From positions 124,001 to 188,000 of the forward strand of contig NZ_JAGSPJ010000003.1 of assembly GCF_018139545.1 (NCBI RefSeq): a DNA stretch of 64,000 nucleotides, written 5' to 3'. Position numbers and translations under genes: made by a program. Positions 10,442 to 19,473 of this stretch are shown here, piece by piece (position 1 is the stretch's first letter; each line of letters starts with the position of its first letter). The notes below the pieces were generated by a model. It was not told the origin of the DNA and made no database searches. It was given only the letters and a program-made list of their open reading frames with translations. The stretch is from Affinundibacterium fentianense. Its GTDB lineage: Bacteria; Pseudomonadota; Gammaproteobacteria; Burkholderiales; Burkholderiaceae_D.

Positions 10442-10878
10442 TTGGTAGGATTACTACGTTTAAATTATATAAATAGGTTTTAGTAGATATATGATTTTAT
10501 TATTTTAAGTTTGAAATGTGTTTACTATTTGTAGTAAAACTACATGGAAAATTTAGTTGGTAGAGTAGGTGGGGCGGTTTACGTCTTGTTTTGAAATACG
10601 ACGAATTTCACAAAAAAAAGCGCGATGCTGACACATGATGGGTGATCCATAGAATGCATCGGGGTAGCGGTCTTTCAACGCTTATGTGGCATGCGTAAAA
10701 ATTAAAGTAGTGAAGTTGAGAAGCAAAATTAGCGCAATTTCATTTGCTGAAAGTGCTTTGCTTGAGTGTGCGTGTTTTCAATTGTTCTCGGTGCTTAATT
10801 CATATCTTGGTCACTCACGAATAGCGCAACAGCGAAGATTTGCCCTACAATCATGCTTGCTTTTTCACTTTGATTTTT
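10442..10878. other. Intergenic region between amylase and ftsK, AT-rich near the amylase start
   Basis: 437 nt between divergent genes with no convincing coding region. The part near the amylase start (10450-10560) is very AT-rich and contains two overlapping palindromes described separately. The rest (10560-10878) shows no clear feature; it must hold the ftsK promoter. Confidence 0.6.
10521..10544. promoter_or_regulatory. Two overlapping palindromes, candidate operator for the amylase gene
   Basis: TTTACTA-TTTG-TAGTAAA (10521-10538) overlaps TGTAGT-AAA-ACTACA (10530-10544). Both are perfect. They lie about 80-100 nt upstream of the amylase start codon, where a repressor or activator site would be expected. 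The form resembles sites of LacI-type sugar regulators, but no regulator gene is in the window, so the assignment is inference. Confidence 0.45.
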
Positions 10879-13200
10879 ATGCCAAATACCAACGAAGTTT
10901 ATCAACGTAGTCGTCAGCAAAATCCGCCAGCACCGATGCCTAATCGCTTAGTTGTGTTATTAAGTGAAGTTCGCTGGATGATTTTTGCAGCGCTGACTCT
11001 ATATTTTATTCTTGTGCTTGCCACCTATTCACCGTTCGATCCTGGGTGGTCTCGATCGATAGTGGTTGAGCGCTATCATAATTTAGGTGGTTTTGTTGGG
11101 GCGCGTATTGCGGACTTAGCACTGTTTATTTTCGGCTTTTCCGCTTGGTGGTTTGGGTTTGCTTTGCTGCGATTGGTGTGGCGAAGTTATCGGCAATTAA
11201 ATCGTGATCTTCGAGCAGAATACGAGGAGCCGCATTTCGTCGACAAGTTGATACAGATTTTTGGGTTTGTTTTTATTCTGATAGGTAGTATGGGAATTGA
11301 AAACTTGCGTCTGTATTCGCGTAAGCTCGCATTACCTGGAGTACATGGTGGTGTGCTTGGCGATATCATTGGTCATCTCAGTACTAGCGCTTTTGGATTT
11401 ACAGGTGCAACTTTACTTTTGCTGTTTGTAATTGCATTAGGCCTAAGTTTGTATTTTCATTTATCTTGGTGGCAAATTGCCGAAAATACTGGTGCGTTTA
11501 TCGAAAATAGCTTTGAATTTATTCAAAAGAAATATGCCGATCGCGAGGACCGAATACTCGGCGAGTCGGCCGCGGTGCAACGCGAAACCACAGTTGTACA
11601 AGAGAGAGCAAAGATCACCGTTGCTTCCCCAATTCGTATCGAACCTCAGGTAGTGGCAGTCCAAAAATCTGAACGCATTGAAAAGGAGCGCCAAGTTTCT
11701 TTGTTCAATGATCTTCCCGATACAAATTTACCACCGCTCTCGCTTTTGGATGAGCCCCCATTGTCGCAAGAGACCGTGAGTGTTGAGACCTTGGAATTTA
11801 CGAGTCGTTTGATCGAGAAAAAATTGTCTGATTTCGGGGTCGATGTAAAAGTGATTGCGGCCTACCCAGGGCCAGTGATCACACGATACGAAATTGAACC
11901 TGCAACTGGCGTAAAAGGAAGCCAAATTGTTGGACTGGCTAGAGATTTGGCACGCTCGTTTGCGCTTACTTCAATTCGCGTGGTTGAGACAATTCCGGGC
12001 AAAAATTACATGGGATTAGAGCTGCCCAATCCGAAAAGACAAATAGTTCGATTGACGGAGATCTTGGGTTCGAAAGTCTATAACGATAGCACTTCCAATT
12101 TGACTGTGGCGCTGGGTAAAGATATCGCGGGACATCCTGTCGTCGCGGATCTTGCTAAGATGCCGCATTTATTGGTTGCTGGTACAACAGGCTCGGGAAA
12201 ATCGGTGGGTATTAATGCGACCATCTTATCCTTGTTGTACAAATCTGATCCCAACGATGTGCGAATGATTTTAATTGATCCCAAAATGTTGGAAATGTCT
12301 GTTTATGAAGGCATCCCTCATTTACTCGCCCCGGTTGTGACAGATATGCGCCAAGCTGGTCACGCGTTGAATTGGGCCGTGAATGAGATGGAACGCCGTT
12401 ATAAATTGATGTCGAAGTTGGGTGTGCGAAATCTTGCCGGTTACAACGCCAAAATCGCAGAAGCAGCGAAGCGCGAAGAGCATATTCCCAATCCATTTAG
12501 CCTCACTCCGGACGCACCAGAACCTCTCGAGAAATTACCTACGATCGTGATTATCATCGATGAGTTAGCTGACTTAATGATGGTTGTTGGTAAGAAGGTG
12601 GAGGAGCTGATCGCAAGGATCGCGCAAAAAGCTCGTGCAGCAGGACTACATTTAATTTTAGCGACACAACGCCCGTCAGTTGACGTGATCACGGGATTGA
12701 TTAAAGCGAATATTCCAACCCGCATTGCGTTTCAAGTTAGCAGTAAAATTGACTCGAGAACGATTTTAGATCAAATGGGCGCAGAGTCATTGCTTGGCAT
12801 GGGGGATATGTTGTACATGCCACCCGGCACAGGTTTGCCAGTCCGAGTGCATGGAGCGTTCGTGTCTGACGACGAGGTGCATCGTGTCGTCAAGCATCTT
12901 AAGGAACAAGGCGAGCCGAATTATATTGAAGGTATTTTGGAGGGCGGCGTTTTAGAAGATGGCACAGAACTCAGCGTGCCGGGCGAAGGTGCTGGTGAAG
13001 CCGATGCTTTGTATGATCAAGCTGTTGCGATAGTTTTAAAAAATCGCCGAGCCTCAATCTCTCTAGTCCAGCGTCATTTACGCATCGGTTATAACCGCGC
13101 GGCGCGCCTTTTAGAGCAAATGGAAGCGAGTGGAGTGGTGTCGACGATGCAGTCAAATGGGAATCGCGAGATTCTTGTCCCTGTGGGTAACGCCGAGTAG
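10879..13200 (+). CDS. ftsK: DNA translocase FtsK
   Basis: Septum-located motor that pumps DNA to finish chromosome segregation and activates XerCD recombination at dif. The N-terminal part has four hydrophobic helices between about residues 30 and 190; a short variable linker follows; the motor has Walker [11 protein letters not shown] near residue 435 and Walker [13 protein letters not shown] near 555; a winged-helix gamma domain ([20 protein letters not shown]) ends the protein. At 773 residues it is a short-linker FtsK, as is usual in Burkholderiales. I start at the ATG at 10879; a TTG at 10840 in frame would add 13 residues that do not look like the family. lolA follows 91 nt later and rarA after that. 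Confidence 0.95.
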   Translation: MPNTNEVYQRSRQQNPPAPMPNRLVVLLSEVRWMIFAALTLYFILVLATYSPFDPGWSRSIVVERYHNLGGFVGARIADLALFIFGFSAWWFGFALLRLVWRSYRQLNRDLRAEYEEPHFVDKLIQIFGFVFILIGSMGIENLRLYSRKLALPGVHGGVLGDIIGHLSTSAFGFTGATLLLLFVIALGLSLYFHLSWWQIAENTGAFIENSFEFIQKKYADREDRILGESAAVQRETTVVQERAKITVASPIRIEPQVVAVQKSERIEKERQVSLFNDLPDTNLPPLSLLDEPPLSQETVSVETLEFTSRLIEKKLSDFGVDVKVIAAYPGPVITRYEIEPATGVKGSQIVGLARDLARSFALTSIRVVETIPGKNYMGLELPNPKRQIVRLTEILGSKVYNDSTSNLTVALGKDIAGHPVVADLAKMPHLLVAGTTGSGKSVGINATILSLLYKSDPNDVRMILIDPKMLEMSVYEGIPHLLAPVVTDMRQAGHALNWAVNEMERRYKLMSKLGVRNLAGYNAKIAEAAKREEHIPNPFSLTPDAPEPLEKLPTIVIIIDELADLMMVVGKKVEELIARIAQKARAAGLHLILATQRPSVDVITGLIKANIPTRIAFQVSSKIDSRTILDQMGAESLLGMGDMLYMPPGTGLPVRVHGAFVSDDEVHRVVKHLKEQGEPNYIEGILEGGVLEDGTELSVPGEGAGEADALYDQAVAIVLKNRRASISLVQRHLRIGYNRAARLLEQMEASGVVSTMQSNGNREILVPVGNAE

Positions 13201-13291
13201 ACGAATATCGTTCCGGTGCGTTGAGGATAGTGCAGTCAATACCAAATACAAAGACTGCAAGATTGTTAGTCTTATCTTGTCTTATCACCAA

Positions 13292-13951
13292 ATGAGTTTT
13301 GAATTTATGTTGGATACATTGAACCCAAAAAAACGATTTACAGTGCTTGGAATAAGTCTACTGTTGTCAGCTGGCCTAGCACACGCGTCGGCAATCGAGC
13401 AATTTAAAGCATTTGTTCTGAATGCGAAAACGGCGAAAGGTGAATTTAATCAAGTCCAGATGAAGATGGTTAATGGGGTGTCAAAGGTGGGTAAATCGTC
13501 CTCTGGTACGTTTAAGTTCGCACGGCCTGGCAAATTCATTTGGACTTATTTGAAGCCTTATGAACAAATCTTGCAGGCGGATGGAGATAAGCTCTATTTG
13601 TACGACCGAGACTTGAATCAAGTGACGATTAAAAATCTGGGGAACGCAATTGCATCGAGTCCAGCGGCAATTTTGTTTGGAAGCGTCGATCTCGAGAAAA
13701 ATTTTACGATGAGAGATGTCGAAGTAAAGCAGGGGATTGAATGGTTGGAAGCGGTACCAAAGACTAAGGATAGTCAGTTTGATAGTATTGGAATCGGTAT
13801 GAAAGACGGCATTCCAGTTGGGATGGAATTGCGCGACAGTTTTGGTCAAATTTCCGTCATCACTTTGAAGAACTTCGAGAAAAATTCAAGTTTTCCTCTC
13901 GATCAATTTAAATTTGTTGTGCCAGCAGGTGCTGACGTTTTAAGACCATGA
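13292..13951 (+). CDS. lolA: Outer-membrane lipoprotein carrier protein LolA
   Basis: Periplasmic chaperone that carries lipoproteins from the LolCDE transporter to LolB in the outer membrane. A signal peptide with cleavage after AHASA is evident, followed by the LolA beta-barrel half: KTAKGEFNQVQ, SSGTFKFARPGKFIWTY, and LYLYDRDLNQVTIK. The conserved Arg in the FARPGKF segment, which controls cargo release, is present. The frame stays open upstream, but the residues before MSFEFM are not signal-like; starts at 13292 or 13307 are both possible. The stop overlaps the rarA start by 4 nt (ATGA), so lolA and rarA are translationally coupled. Confidence 0.94.
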   Translation: MSFEFMLDTLNPKKRFTVLGISLLLSAGLAHASAIEQFKAFVLNAKTAKGEFNQVQMKMVNGVSKVGKSSSGTFKFARPGKFIWTYLKPYEQILQADGDKLYLYDRDLNQVTIKNLGNAIASSPAAILFGSVDLEKNFTMRDVEVKQGIEWLEAVPKTKDSQFDSIGIGMKDGIPVGMELRDSFGQISVITLKNFEKNSSFPLDQFKFVVPAGADVLRP

Positions 13952-15255
13952 TGCATGTTGATAAAAATTTGCATCAACCGCTTGCTGAGCGTTTGCGTCC
14001 AAAAAAACTCACTGAGGTGATCGGGCAACAACATTTGCTAGGCGAGGGTAAGCCGTTACGGGTCGCATTTGAGTCAGGCGAGCCACACTCGATGCTCTTA
14101 TGGGGACCGCCTGGCGTTGGAAAGACAAGCTTAGCTCGACTAATGGCGCAAGCTTTTCAAGCGGAATTCATTGCACTATCAGCCGTTCTATCGGGGGTTA
14201 AAGATATTCGTGAAGCGGTTGAACGAGCGGAATATATTCGAGCAAGTACGGCGCGCCGTACGATTTTGTTTGTTGATGAAGTCCATCGATTTAATAAAAG
14301 CCAGCAAGATGCATTTCTGCCCCATGTTGAAAGTGGTTTATTTACATTCATAGGCGCCACCACTGAGAACCCATCATTTGAAGTGAATAGTGCACTTCTT
14401 TCTCGCGCAGCAGTTTATGTACTAAAGTCGTTGAGTGAGGTTGAACTTGGTTCAATAGTCGAGAAAGCTTGTGCACAAGAACTCGATGGATTGCTCATCA
14501 ATGAAGAGGCGAAACAAAGTCTAATTAGCAGTGCAGATGGCGATGGAAGGAAATTACTGAATAACCTCGATATCATAGCGCGCGCGGCACAAATCAAGCG
14601 TCTCAAGATAATCGATAGCGAACTCATTGCTGAATGTTTGGGGGATGCGTTACGACGATTTGATAAAGGTGGGGACGCATTTTATGATCAAATATCCGCT
14701 TTACATAAATCGGTACGTGGATCGAATCCTGATGCCGCCTTGTATTGGCTTGTTCGGATGCTTGATGGTGGTGCCGATCCACGTTATTTAGCGCGCCGCA
14801 TCATTCGAATGGCGAGTGAGGATATTGGATTGGCCGATCCACGCGCATTGCGAATTAGTTTAGATGCGGCTGAAACCTATGAAAGGCTGGGTTCGCCTGA
14901 AGGAGAATTAGCGCTCGCAGAAGCAGTCGTTTATTTGGCCTGTGCTGCTAAATCGAATGCAGTTTATGTGGCCTATAACCAAGTGCGCGCCCACGTCGCA
15001 AAGGATAGTTCGCGTCAGGTTCCGGAACATTTGCGAAATGCTCCAACAAAGCTGATGAAAGAACTTGGTTACGGCAAACTTTATCGATATGCTCATGATG
15101 AACCGGGAGCCTATGCTGCTGGCGAAACATACTTACCTGACGGCTTACAAGGAATGCGATGGTACCAGCCAGTTGCACGTGGCATGGAGATCAAGATCGC
15201 AGAAAAGTTAAATTATTTGCGCCAACTTGACGCCGATAGCGTCAACTCGGATTGA
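13948..15255 (+). CDS. rarA: Replication-associated recombination protein A (MgsA/WRNIP1 type AAA ATPase)
   Basis: Clamp-loader-like AAA+ ATPase that acts at stalled replication forks. 435 residues with Walker [19 protein letters not shown] near residues 51-68, Walker [21 protein letters not shown] near 110, sensor 1 [12 protein letters not shown], then the helical C-terminal tetramerisation domain ([34 protein letters not shown]). All family hallmarks are intact. It starts inside the lolA stop. In many relatives serS comes next; here an Lrp-type regulator gene follows instead. Confidence 0.95.
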   Translation: MMHVDKNLHQPLAERLRPKKLTEVIGQQHLLGEGKPLRVAFESGEPHSMLLWGPPGVGKTSLARLMAQAFQAEFIALSAVLSGVKDIREAVERAEYIRASTARRTILFVDEVHRFNKSQQDAFLPHVESGLFTFIGATTENPSFEVNSALLSRAAVYVLKSLSEVELGSIVEKACAQELDGLLINEEAKQSLISSADGDGRKLLNNLDIIARAAQIKRLKIIDSELIAECLGDALRRFDKGGDAFYDQISALHKSVRGSNPDAALYWLVRMLDGGADPRYLARRIIRMASEDIGLADPRALRISLDAAETYERLGSPEGELALAEAVVYLACAAKSNAVYVAYNQVRAHVAKDSSRQVPEHLRNAPTKLMKELGYGKLYRYAHDEPGAYAAGETYLPDGLQGMRWYQPVARGMEIKIAEKLNYLRQLDADSVNSD

Positions 15256-15489
15256 TCCATTTAGCGACTCCATGTTCTACATCGATGTGTGGGCATTCGA
15301 ATGCGTTCACATCGTGTGTCTGAAGAAATTGCCCAACAATTCCACATTCGATCATTTTTTTAGATTTAGGCTGGTATCTTATCAACAGCTTTATTTCGAA
15401 TTTTGTGCTGCAATAGAGACATTTGAAGAAGCCTTACATTGGATAATGTTGAAGACTACGGTCGTCAAATTGTTTTCTACCGAAGCAAA

Positions 15490-15518
15490 TTGACGATTCC
15501 TTCGATTATTTATATAGA
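15490..15518 (+). promoter_or_regulatory. Sigma-70 promoter of the Lrp/AsnC-type gene
   Basis: TTGACG at 15490-15495 and TATAGA at 15513-15518 are separated by exactly 17 nt. Transcription would start near 15525, giving a leader of only about 8-10 nt before the ATG at 15533. Confidence 0.65.
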
Positions 15519-15532
15519 GATTTTCAGATACG

Positions 15533-15979
15533 ATGAAGCCAACACTTGACGAAATTGATAATAGAATCCTCGCAATGCTGATGGACAATGCAAGGATGCC
15601 GGTAACAAGTATCGCTAAGCTGATTGGCATTGCGCGAACCACCGTGATTGCGCGCATTGGCAATTTGGAAAAGCGAAATGTGATATCGGGTTATGGTGTT
15701 CGCTTAAATCAGGGATTGCTGCAACCTGCTGTTCGGGCTTACGTTGGCCTATCCATTGAGGCACGGGCTGCAGATCGCTTGGTAAAGATGATGTTGGAAG
15801 TCCCTGAAGTGGAATGTCTTTGTGCTGTGAGCGGTGCGATCGACTATATGCTGACTTTGCGCTGTGCAAATACTGAGGCTCTAGACAGGCTTTTGGATCA
15901 AATTGGTACGCTAGATGGAGTACGTCAAACGTCGACCTCGATTATTCTCAGCAAACGTATTGATCGATCTATGACTTAA
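15533..15979 (+). CDS. Lrp/AsnC family transcriptional regulator
   Basis: 148 residues with the family layout: N-terminal helix-turn-helix (LDEIDNRILAMLMDNARMPV then AKLIGIARTTVIARIGNLEKR, residues 4-48) and a C-terminal RAM/AsnC ligand domain (RAYVGLSIEARAAD, VPEVECLCAVSGAIDYML). Such proteins bind amino acids or related small molecules and control nearby or global metabolic genes. There is no divergent target gene next to it, so its regulon is not clear from context. It has its own promoter and is closed by a hairpin shared with the opposite gene. In E. coli lrp stands next to ftsK-lolA-rarA, so its presence here may reflect an old neighbourhood. Confidence 0.9.
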   Translation: MKPTLDEIDNRILAMLMDNARMPVTSIAKLIGIARTTVIARIGNLEKRNVISGYGVRLNQGLLQPAVRAYVGLSIEARAADRLVKMMLEVPEVECLCAVSGAIDYMLTLRCANTEALDRLLDQIGTLDGVRQTSTSIILSKRIDRSMT

Positions 15980-16012
15980 ACCTTCTTTTACTGAAGCCGC
16001 TGTTAGAAACAA

Positions 16013-16040
16013 AAAAGCCTGTCGCTAGAACAGGCTTTTG
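16013..16040. terminator. Bidirectional terminator between the Lrp-type gene and a small exported protein gene
   Basis: AAGCCTGT, a 7-nt loop and ACAGGCTT with six A before and TTTT after the stem. It sits between convergent genes ending at 15979 and 16065. Confidence 0.85.
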
Positions 16041-16064
16041 GCTTAATGCTAATCGATACGCAAG

Positions 16065-16382
16065 TTAGCTATTATCCTGTGATTTACTTGGATTTTTTTT
16101 ATCGTCATTGGCCGTCTTTTTGTTATTGAAAGATGGCTCAGAAAATTTCTGTGACGCTTGTTGCAAAATTTGCAAATGAATTGACGCTTTGTCCATGCCA
16201 CTTCGATCGATCTGCATTTGACCACCTTCACTCGAGCAATTTTCTTGGCAAGTGCTCTGACTACTTGCCTGATTATTTGCTTGGCTAGTCGACTGGCTTG
16301 GAACAACGACAAATTCTTGGCTCAACGCGACGCTGGTGAAGGCCAGTAAAGCAAAACCGAGTGAAAATTGTTTCATATTCAT
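16065..16382 (-). CDS. Small exported protein, Gln/Ser-rich, unknown function
   Basis: 105 residues from the ATG at 16382, chosen because GGAG lies 10 nt upstream and because the first 20 residues then form a clean signal peptide (KQFSLGFALLAFTSVALS followed by QE). The mature part is low in complexity: a Ser/Gln/Asn-rich stretch with CQENC (two Cys spaced by three), a helical middle (ASIHLQILQQASQKF) and a charged Lys/Asp/Asn tail. I do not recognise a family. The two close cysteines could form a disulfide in the periplasm or bind a metal. It is convergent with the Lrp-type gene and shares its terminator. Confidence 0.65.
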   Translation of the reverse strand: MNMKQFSLGFALLAFTSVALSQEFVVVPSQSTSQANNQASSQSTCQENCSSEGGQMQIDRSGMDKASIHLQILQQASQKFSEPSFNNKKTANDDKKNPSKSQDNS

Positions 16383-16904
16383 GATTGTTGTACTCCAAGT
16401 GAATGGCAGCGAAAGATGAAGTGTAATGCAATTTATCAAATTGGCGTCAAACTATTTGTAATAATTTTGTATCAGAAAAATGTACAAAAAATAATAAACT
16501 AAAGGAGTTTTTGATTGACGACTTGGCTTGATAAGTTGGCTTACTCGTTAGTTGTTCATCCCTTACTTTAATCGGAATGGCTCTCTTTATTCGCTAGATT
16601 GCGACGAAATGCATAAATAGGGGAGTGAATTCACGAATTTGACTGTTCATGATAAGTCGATTCCTTATGCAATGCCTGAGTCGCCTGTTTGGGATTGAAA
16701 AAGTCTTACATTGAAGTGGCTATCTTCGATGTTTTTTACCGTAGTTCCTAAGCACGGTTTTCCTAATAATCCGTCTATTCTCAATCGAAGTCATTTCATG
16801 ATCAAAAAATGTAATTTGGTCGGAAAGTATTATTGAATTGAATACGAACCCGCTAAAGTGTGCGAAGTTTTCTAGGTAATCCTATTTTCATAGAAGGAAT
16901 TGAA
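16383..16904. other. Non-coding gap of about 520 nt
   Basis: Lies between two small genes pointing away from each other. It is AT-rich, with no open frame that looks real. An imperfect inverted element ACCGT-N11-ACGGT occurs at about 16739-16759, upstream of the membrane protein gene that follows; I cannot say more. Confidence 0.5.
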
Positions 16905-17264
16905 ATGAAGAATTCAAATAAACAGTATCTATATTCAGTGTTGCGCCAAGCTTGGCATGAGCTTGGTGGACTTTGGTCTCACGTTAGTGCGATGTTAATG
17001 AGGACGCCATTACCTCGGGTGTTGATTTTGTGCGTTGGACTTGCACTCGTTATTACTTTAGTGCCCTTGATCTTGACTTTATTCGTCATCTTTATGCTGA
17101 TAAAGCTGATATTGCTTGCAATGGTGATGAATGTTCGAGGCAAACAGTCCGCGGAAACTTCGTTTAGTTCACGCTATCGGAATAGGGAATGGTCGACTAG
17201 TGAAGCGGAAGATGCCCAATTAGTTCGTATTGAACAAACTACCACGCGCAATAAAGATCGATAA
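16905..17264 (+). CDS. Small inner-membrane protein, unknown function
   Basis: 119 residues from the ATG at 16905, which has AGAAGGA at a good distance. A soluble, helical N-terminus (YLYSVLRQAWHELGGLWSHV) is followed by a long hydrophobic stretch of about 40 residues (LPRVLILCVGLALVITLVP then LILTLFVIFMLIKLILLAMV), enough for two membrane helices with a tight turn at the proline. The C-terminal 40 residues are polar and charged. No catalytic or binding motif is evident and I do not recognise the family. It stands alone between long gaps. Confidence 0.65.
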   Translation: MKNSNKQYLYSVLRQAWHELGGLWSHVSAMLMRTPLPRVLILCVGLALVITLVPLILTLFVIFMLIKLILLAMVMNVRGKQSAETSFSSRYRNREWSTSEAEDAQLVRIEQTTTRNKDR

Positions 17265-17285
17265 GCTTTTGCTTCAATTCCCAAT

Positions 17286-17323
17286 TTCATTCACGATCGT
17301 ACTTGAACACCGTGAATGAAAAA
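17286..17323 (+). terminator. Inverted repeat after the small membrane protein gene
   Basis: TTTCATTCACG and CGTGAATGAAA are perfect complements with a 15-nt loop, followed by A and not T, so terminator function is uncertain. A second short inverted repeat (GCCCTA/TAGGGC, about 17346-17364) lies just before the end of the opposite gene. Confidence 0.4.
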
Positions 17324-17369
17324 TGGGCTCTTGCTCGAAGACGCCCTACTTGGCATAGGGCGCTAAGAC

Positions 17370-18722
17370 CTATTGATTAAAGTTAGATGGTCGAGGAATA
17401 GGATAAATTTGCTTTTGGCGACCATTGATGTAGCGAACGGTGTTACCGTCAAAAAAAGCATCCTCTTCAAGCATGATTCGAATCGCTTTGCTCCATTCGG
17501 GAATAACACTACTCGCATTTAGCTCTATCGAATAGGCCGTATTTTTGCGAAGATGCTGATCGCCTGTGCCGCTTACGACTCCTTGGTTATCCCACATACC
17601 AATTGCCGGTCCAGCAGCATGTCCGTGGTAGCCAATCGGATGAGAGTAGATGCTGCCATTAATGTTTTCTTTTTTCGCCTGTTGTAGAGCTCCCGCAAGA
17701 ATCTGATTGCCCGTTCTTCCTTCTTTGAAGTGTGAAGTCAGGATATCTTGTAGGCGATTCGCTTTGCTAAACGCAAGTTGTATATTCGCTGGAACCTCTG
17801 TTTCCCCTGGACGAAGAATATAGGCGTGCTGTTGGATATCTGTATTTAGGCGTAAATAGCTGATGCCGATATCGACATGTATCAAGTCTCCCGGTTGAAT
17901 TACGTCTGCCTTGGGTTTTGATGCAAAACTACGCTCAGCGCCATCCGTTTTAGGATCTGGTCGTTGAATGTCGACGGTAGGATGGAACCACGTGTCGTAG
18001 CCTAAGTCACGAATTTTTTGGCGGAACCACCACACAACATCTTCACTCGTCGTAATTCCAGGCGTGATGACTTTTTCTGAAAATCCCTCTGCGATGATTT
18101 TGTGTGTAACATTAATTAATTGGGGGTAAAACTGCATTTCTCTCGGCGTACGAGTTTCTAACCAACGAATGGCTAATGGTTCTGCTGAGGTGACACGTGA
18201 TTTCATCGCAAGAGGTAATTTTTCCATCAACTCTTGGAACTCGGTATGGTCGAGTCCATCAGCATGGGCAAAATGGCTTGAGGTGTTGATGCCAATTTTT
18301 TTGGGATTGCGTTGAGAAATGATATCAAGCAGTGCATCCCATTGGTCTGGAAATTTTTGTGTATCCCAAGCTGCTTTAATATTTGCCCCAAAATCATAAC
18401 GAGCAACTGCTAATCGTTCAACGGTATTTTTCTGAGGATGACGATAAAAGACTAATATGGTTCTGCGACGCGCATTGAGCCACTCTGCGGGTAACATAGT
18501 CTTGAGGACAGGATCTTCATTGTATTCGCGAGAAACGATCACCCACATATCCATCCCTGCATCATCCATCATTTTCGCTAAATGATTGTCAAAGCGGTCC
18601 GCTAAATTCTCGTCGATGACGCGTGCTTGTTCTCTAACCGACAAAATTTGGGCATTGGCAGTGGATAGATTAAAAATTCCAGCTAGACCGACAATGAGGC
18701 TGGCTATTAGCTTTTTTTTCAC
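17370..18722 (-). CDS. Exported M24-family aminopeptidase (Xaa-Pro peptidase-like)
   Basis: About 450 residues. A signal peptide (KKKLIASLIVGLAGIFNLS, cleavage near ANAQ) shows export, unusual for cytoplasmic PepP/PepQ but known for a secreted M24 group. The N-terminal creatinase-like domain is followed by the pita-bread domain with the five metal ligands: Asp in IHVDIG, Asp in NTDIQQ, His in YHGHAAGP, Glu in SIELNA and Glu in LEEDAFF. It should remove N-terminal residues from proline-containing peptides in the periplasm. I take the GTG at 18722 as start because GGAG lies 6 nt upstream; the in-frame TTG at 18749 lacks a site. Neighbours give no further clue. Confidence 0.88.
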   Translation of the reverse strand: MKKKLIASLIVGLAGIFNLSTANAQILSVREQARVIDENLADRFDNHLAKMMDDAGMDMWVIVSREYNEDPVLKTMLPAEWLNARRRTILVFYRHPQKNTVERLAVARYDFGANIKAAWDTQKFPDQWDALLDIISQRNPKKIGINTSSHFAHADGLDHTEFQELMEKLPLAMKSRVTSAEPLAIRWLETRTPREMQFYPQLINVTHKIIAEGFSEKVITPGITTSEDVVWWFRQKIRDLGYDTWFHPTVDIQRPDPKTDGAERSFASKPKADVIQPGDLIHVDIGISYLRLNTDIQQHAYILRPGETEVPANIQLAFSKANRLQDILTSHFKEGRTGNQILAGALQQAKKENINGSIYSHPIGYHGHAAGPAIGMWDNQGVVSGTGDQHLRKNTAYSIELNASSVIPEWSKAIRIMLEEDAFFDGNTVRYINGRQKQIYPIPRPSNFNQ

Positions 18723-18847
18723 ATTGTTCTCCGTACTTGATTGAAGCAAGTCTGACCCGTTTTTTTTAACGAAGTTCGATTTGGGCGTGAAATTTAAGCC
18801 ACTCTGTCTTCGCTATGATTTTCTTATTGTCGCTGTTGATGTCGCGA

Positions 18848-19051
18848 CTAATCACTTAACGCCACCTTTGCGGCTTCTTCTGGAGAGAGTCCGTCATAGA
18901 ACTGGTCCGTTAGAAATTCAATTTCTTCCTCGATAAATTCTTGTGCTTGCGCTTGCGTTGCACCACCTTTGATGAGAAATCCCTCTAATTCAATGCACCA
19001 ATTGATGACGGCCATCGTTTCCTCATCCAGATCTTGATTTTTCTTTGACAT
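18848..19051 (-). CDS. Small acidic protein, unknown function
   Basis: 67 residues, rich in Glu and Asp, with two or three predicted amphipathic helices (EETMAVINWCIELEGFLIKG, TQAQAQEFIEEEIEFLTDQF) and no signal peptide or membrane segment. A good ribosome site (AGGAAAA) precedes the ATG, so it is likely a real gene. I do not recognise a family. It lies upstream of, and in the same direction as, the M24 peptidase gene, with 125 nt between. Confidence 0.65.
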   Translation of the reverse strand: MSKKNQDLDEETMAVINWCIELEGFLIKGGATQAQAQEFIEEEIEFLTDQFYDGLSPEEAAKVALSD

Positions 19052-19473
19052 AATTTTCCTTTCGATTTTTGTATCAAGTTGGACCTTGATTGCGTCCTTG
19101 CATATTGCATTATCTCTCTGTTCGTTGATCGATAGAGAAATGATTTTGCACGAGTTACTCTTTTAGTAATTTGTCAGACAAAGTTTGCTGAATCGCGGGG
19201 GAAGCTTTTTGGGGATTGACACATTTTTGAGTGCGTGGCTTTTAGATGTACATCGCGACAAATAGCGAGATTTCATTAATTTTGTATAGGTCGTGTGAGG
19301 ATTAATAGGAATACTTTAGACTTGTATCAAGTGCAGACAAGCGATTTTAAAGATCCATATAAGATTCTTCTAGCGAAATGTTAAACTCGCCGTAGCACGA
19401 GATGGCGCAATCTTGCTTATCCGAACTTGAGTTTTAAGAAGAGTCGGTGGCTTAATGAAAATGACGACTGAGT
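19052..19473. other. Non-coding gap upstream of moeA
   Basis: About 420 nt between divergent genes. A possible -35 TTGACA is at 19216-19221 with only weak -10 candidates (TTTAGA at 19241, spacing 19). The long leader of moeA might hold a regulatory RNA, but I cannot fold it reliably by eye and do not claim one. Confidence 0.45.

Noticed and set aside
10686..10910. Open frame of 74 codons upstream of ftsK
   Set aside because: It overlaps the ftsK start in another frame and resembles no family.
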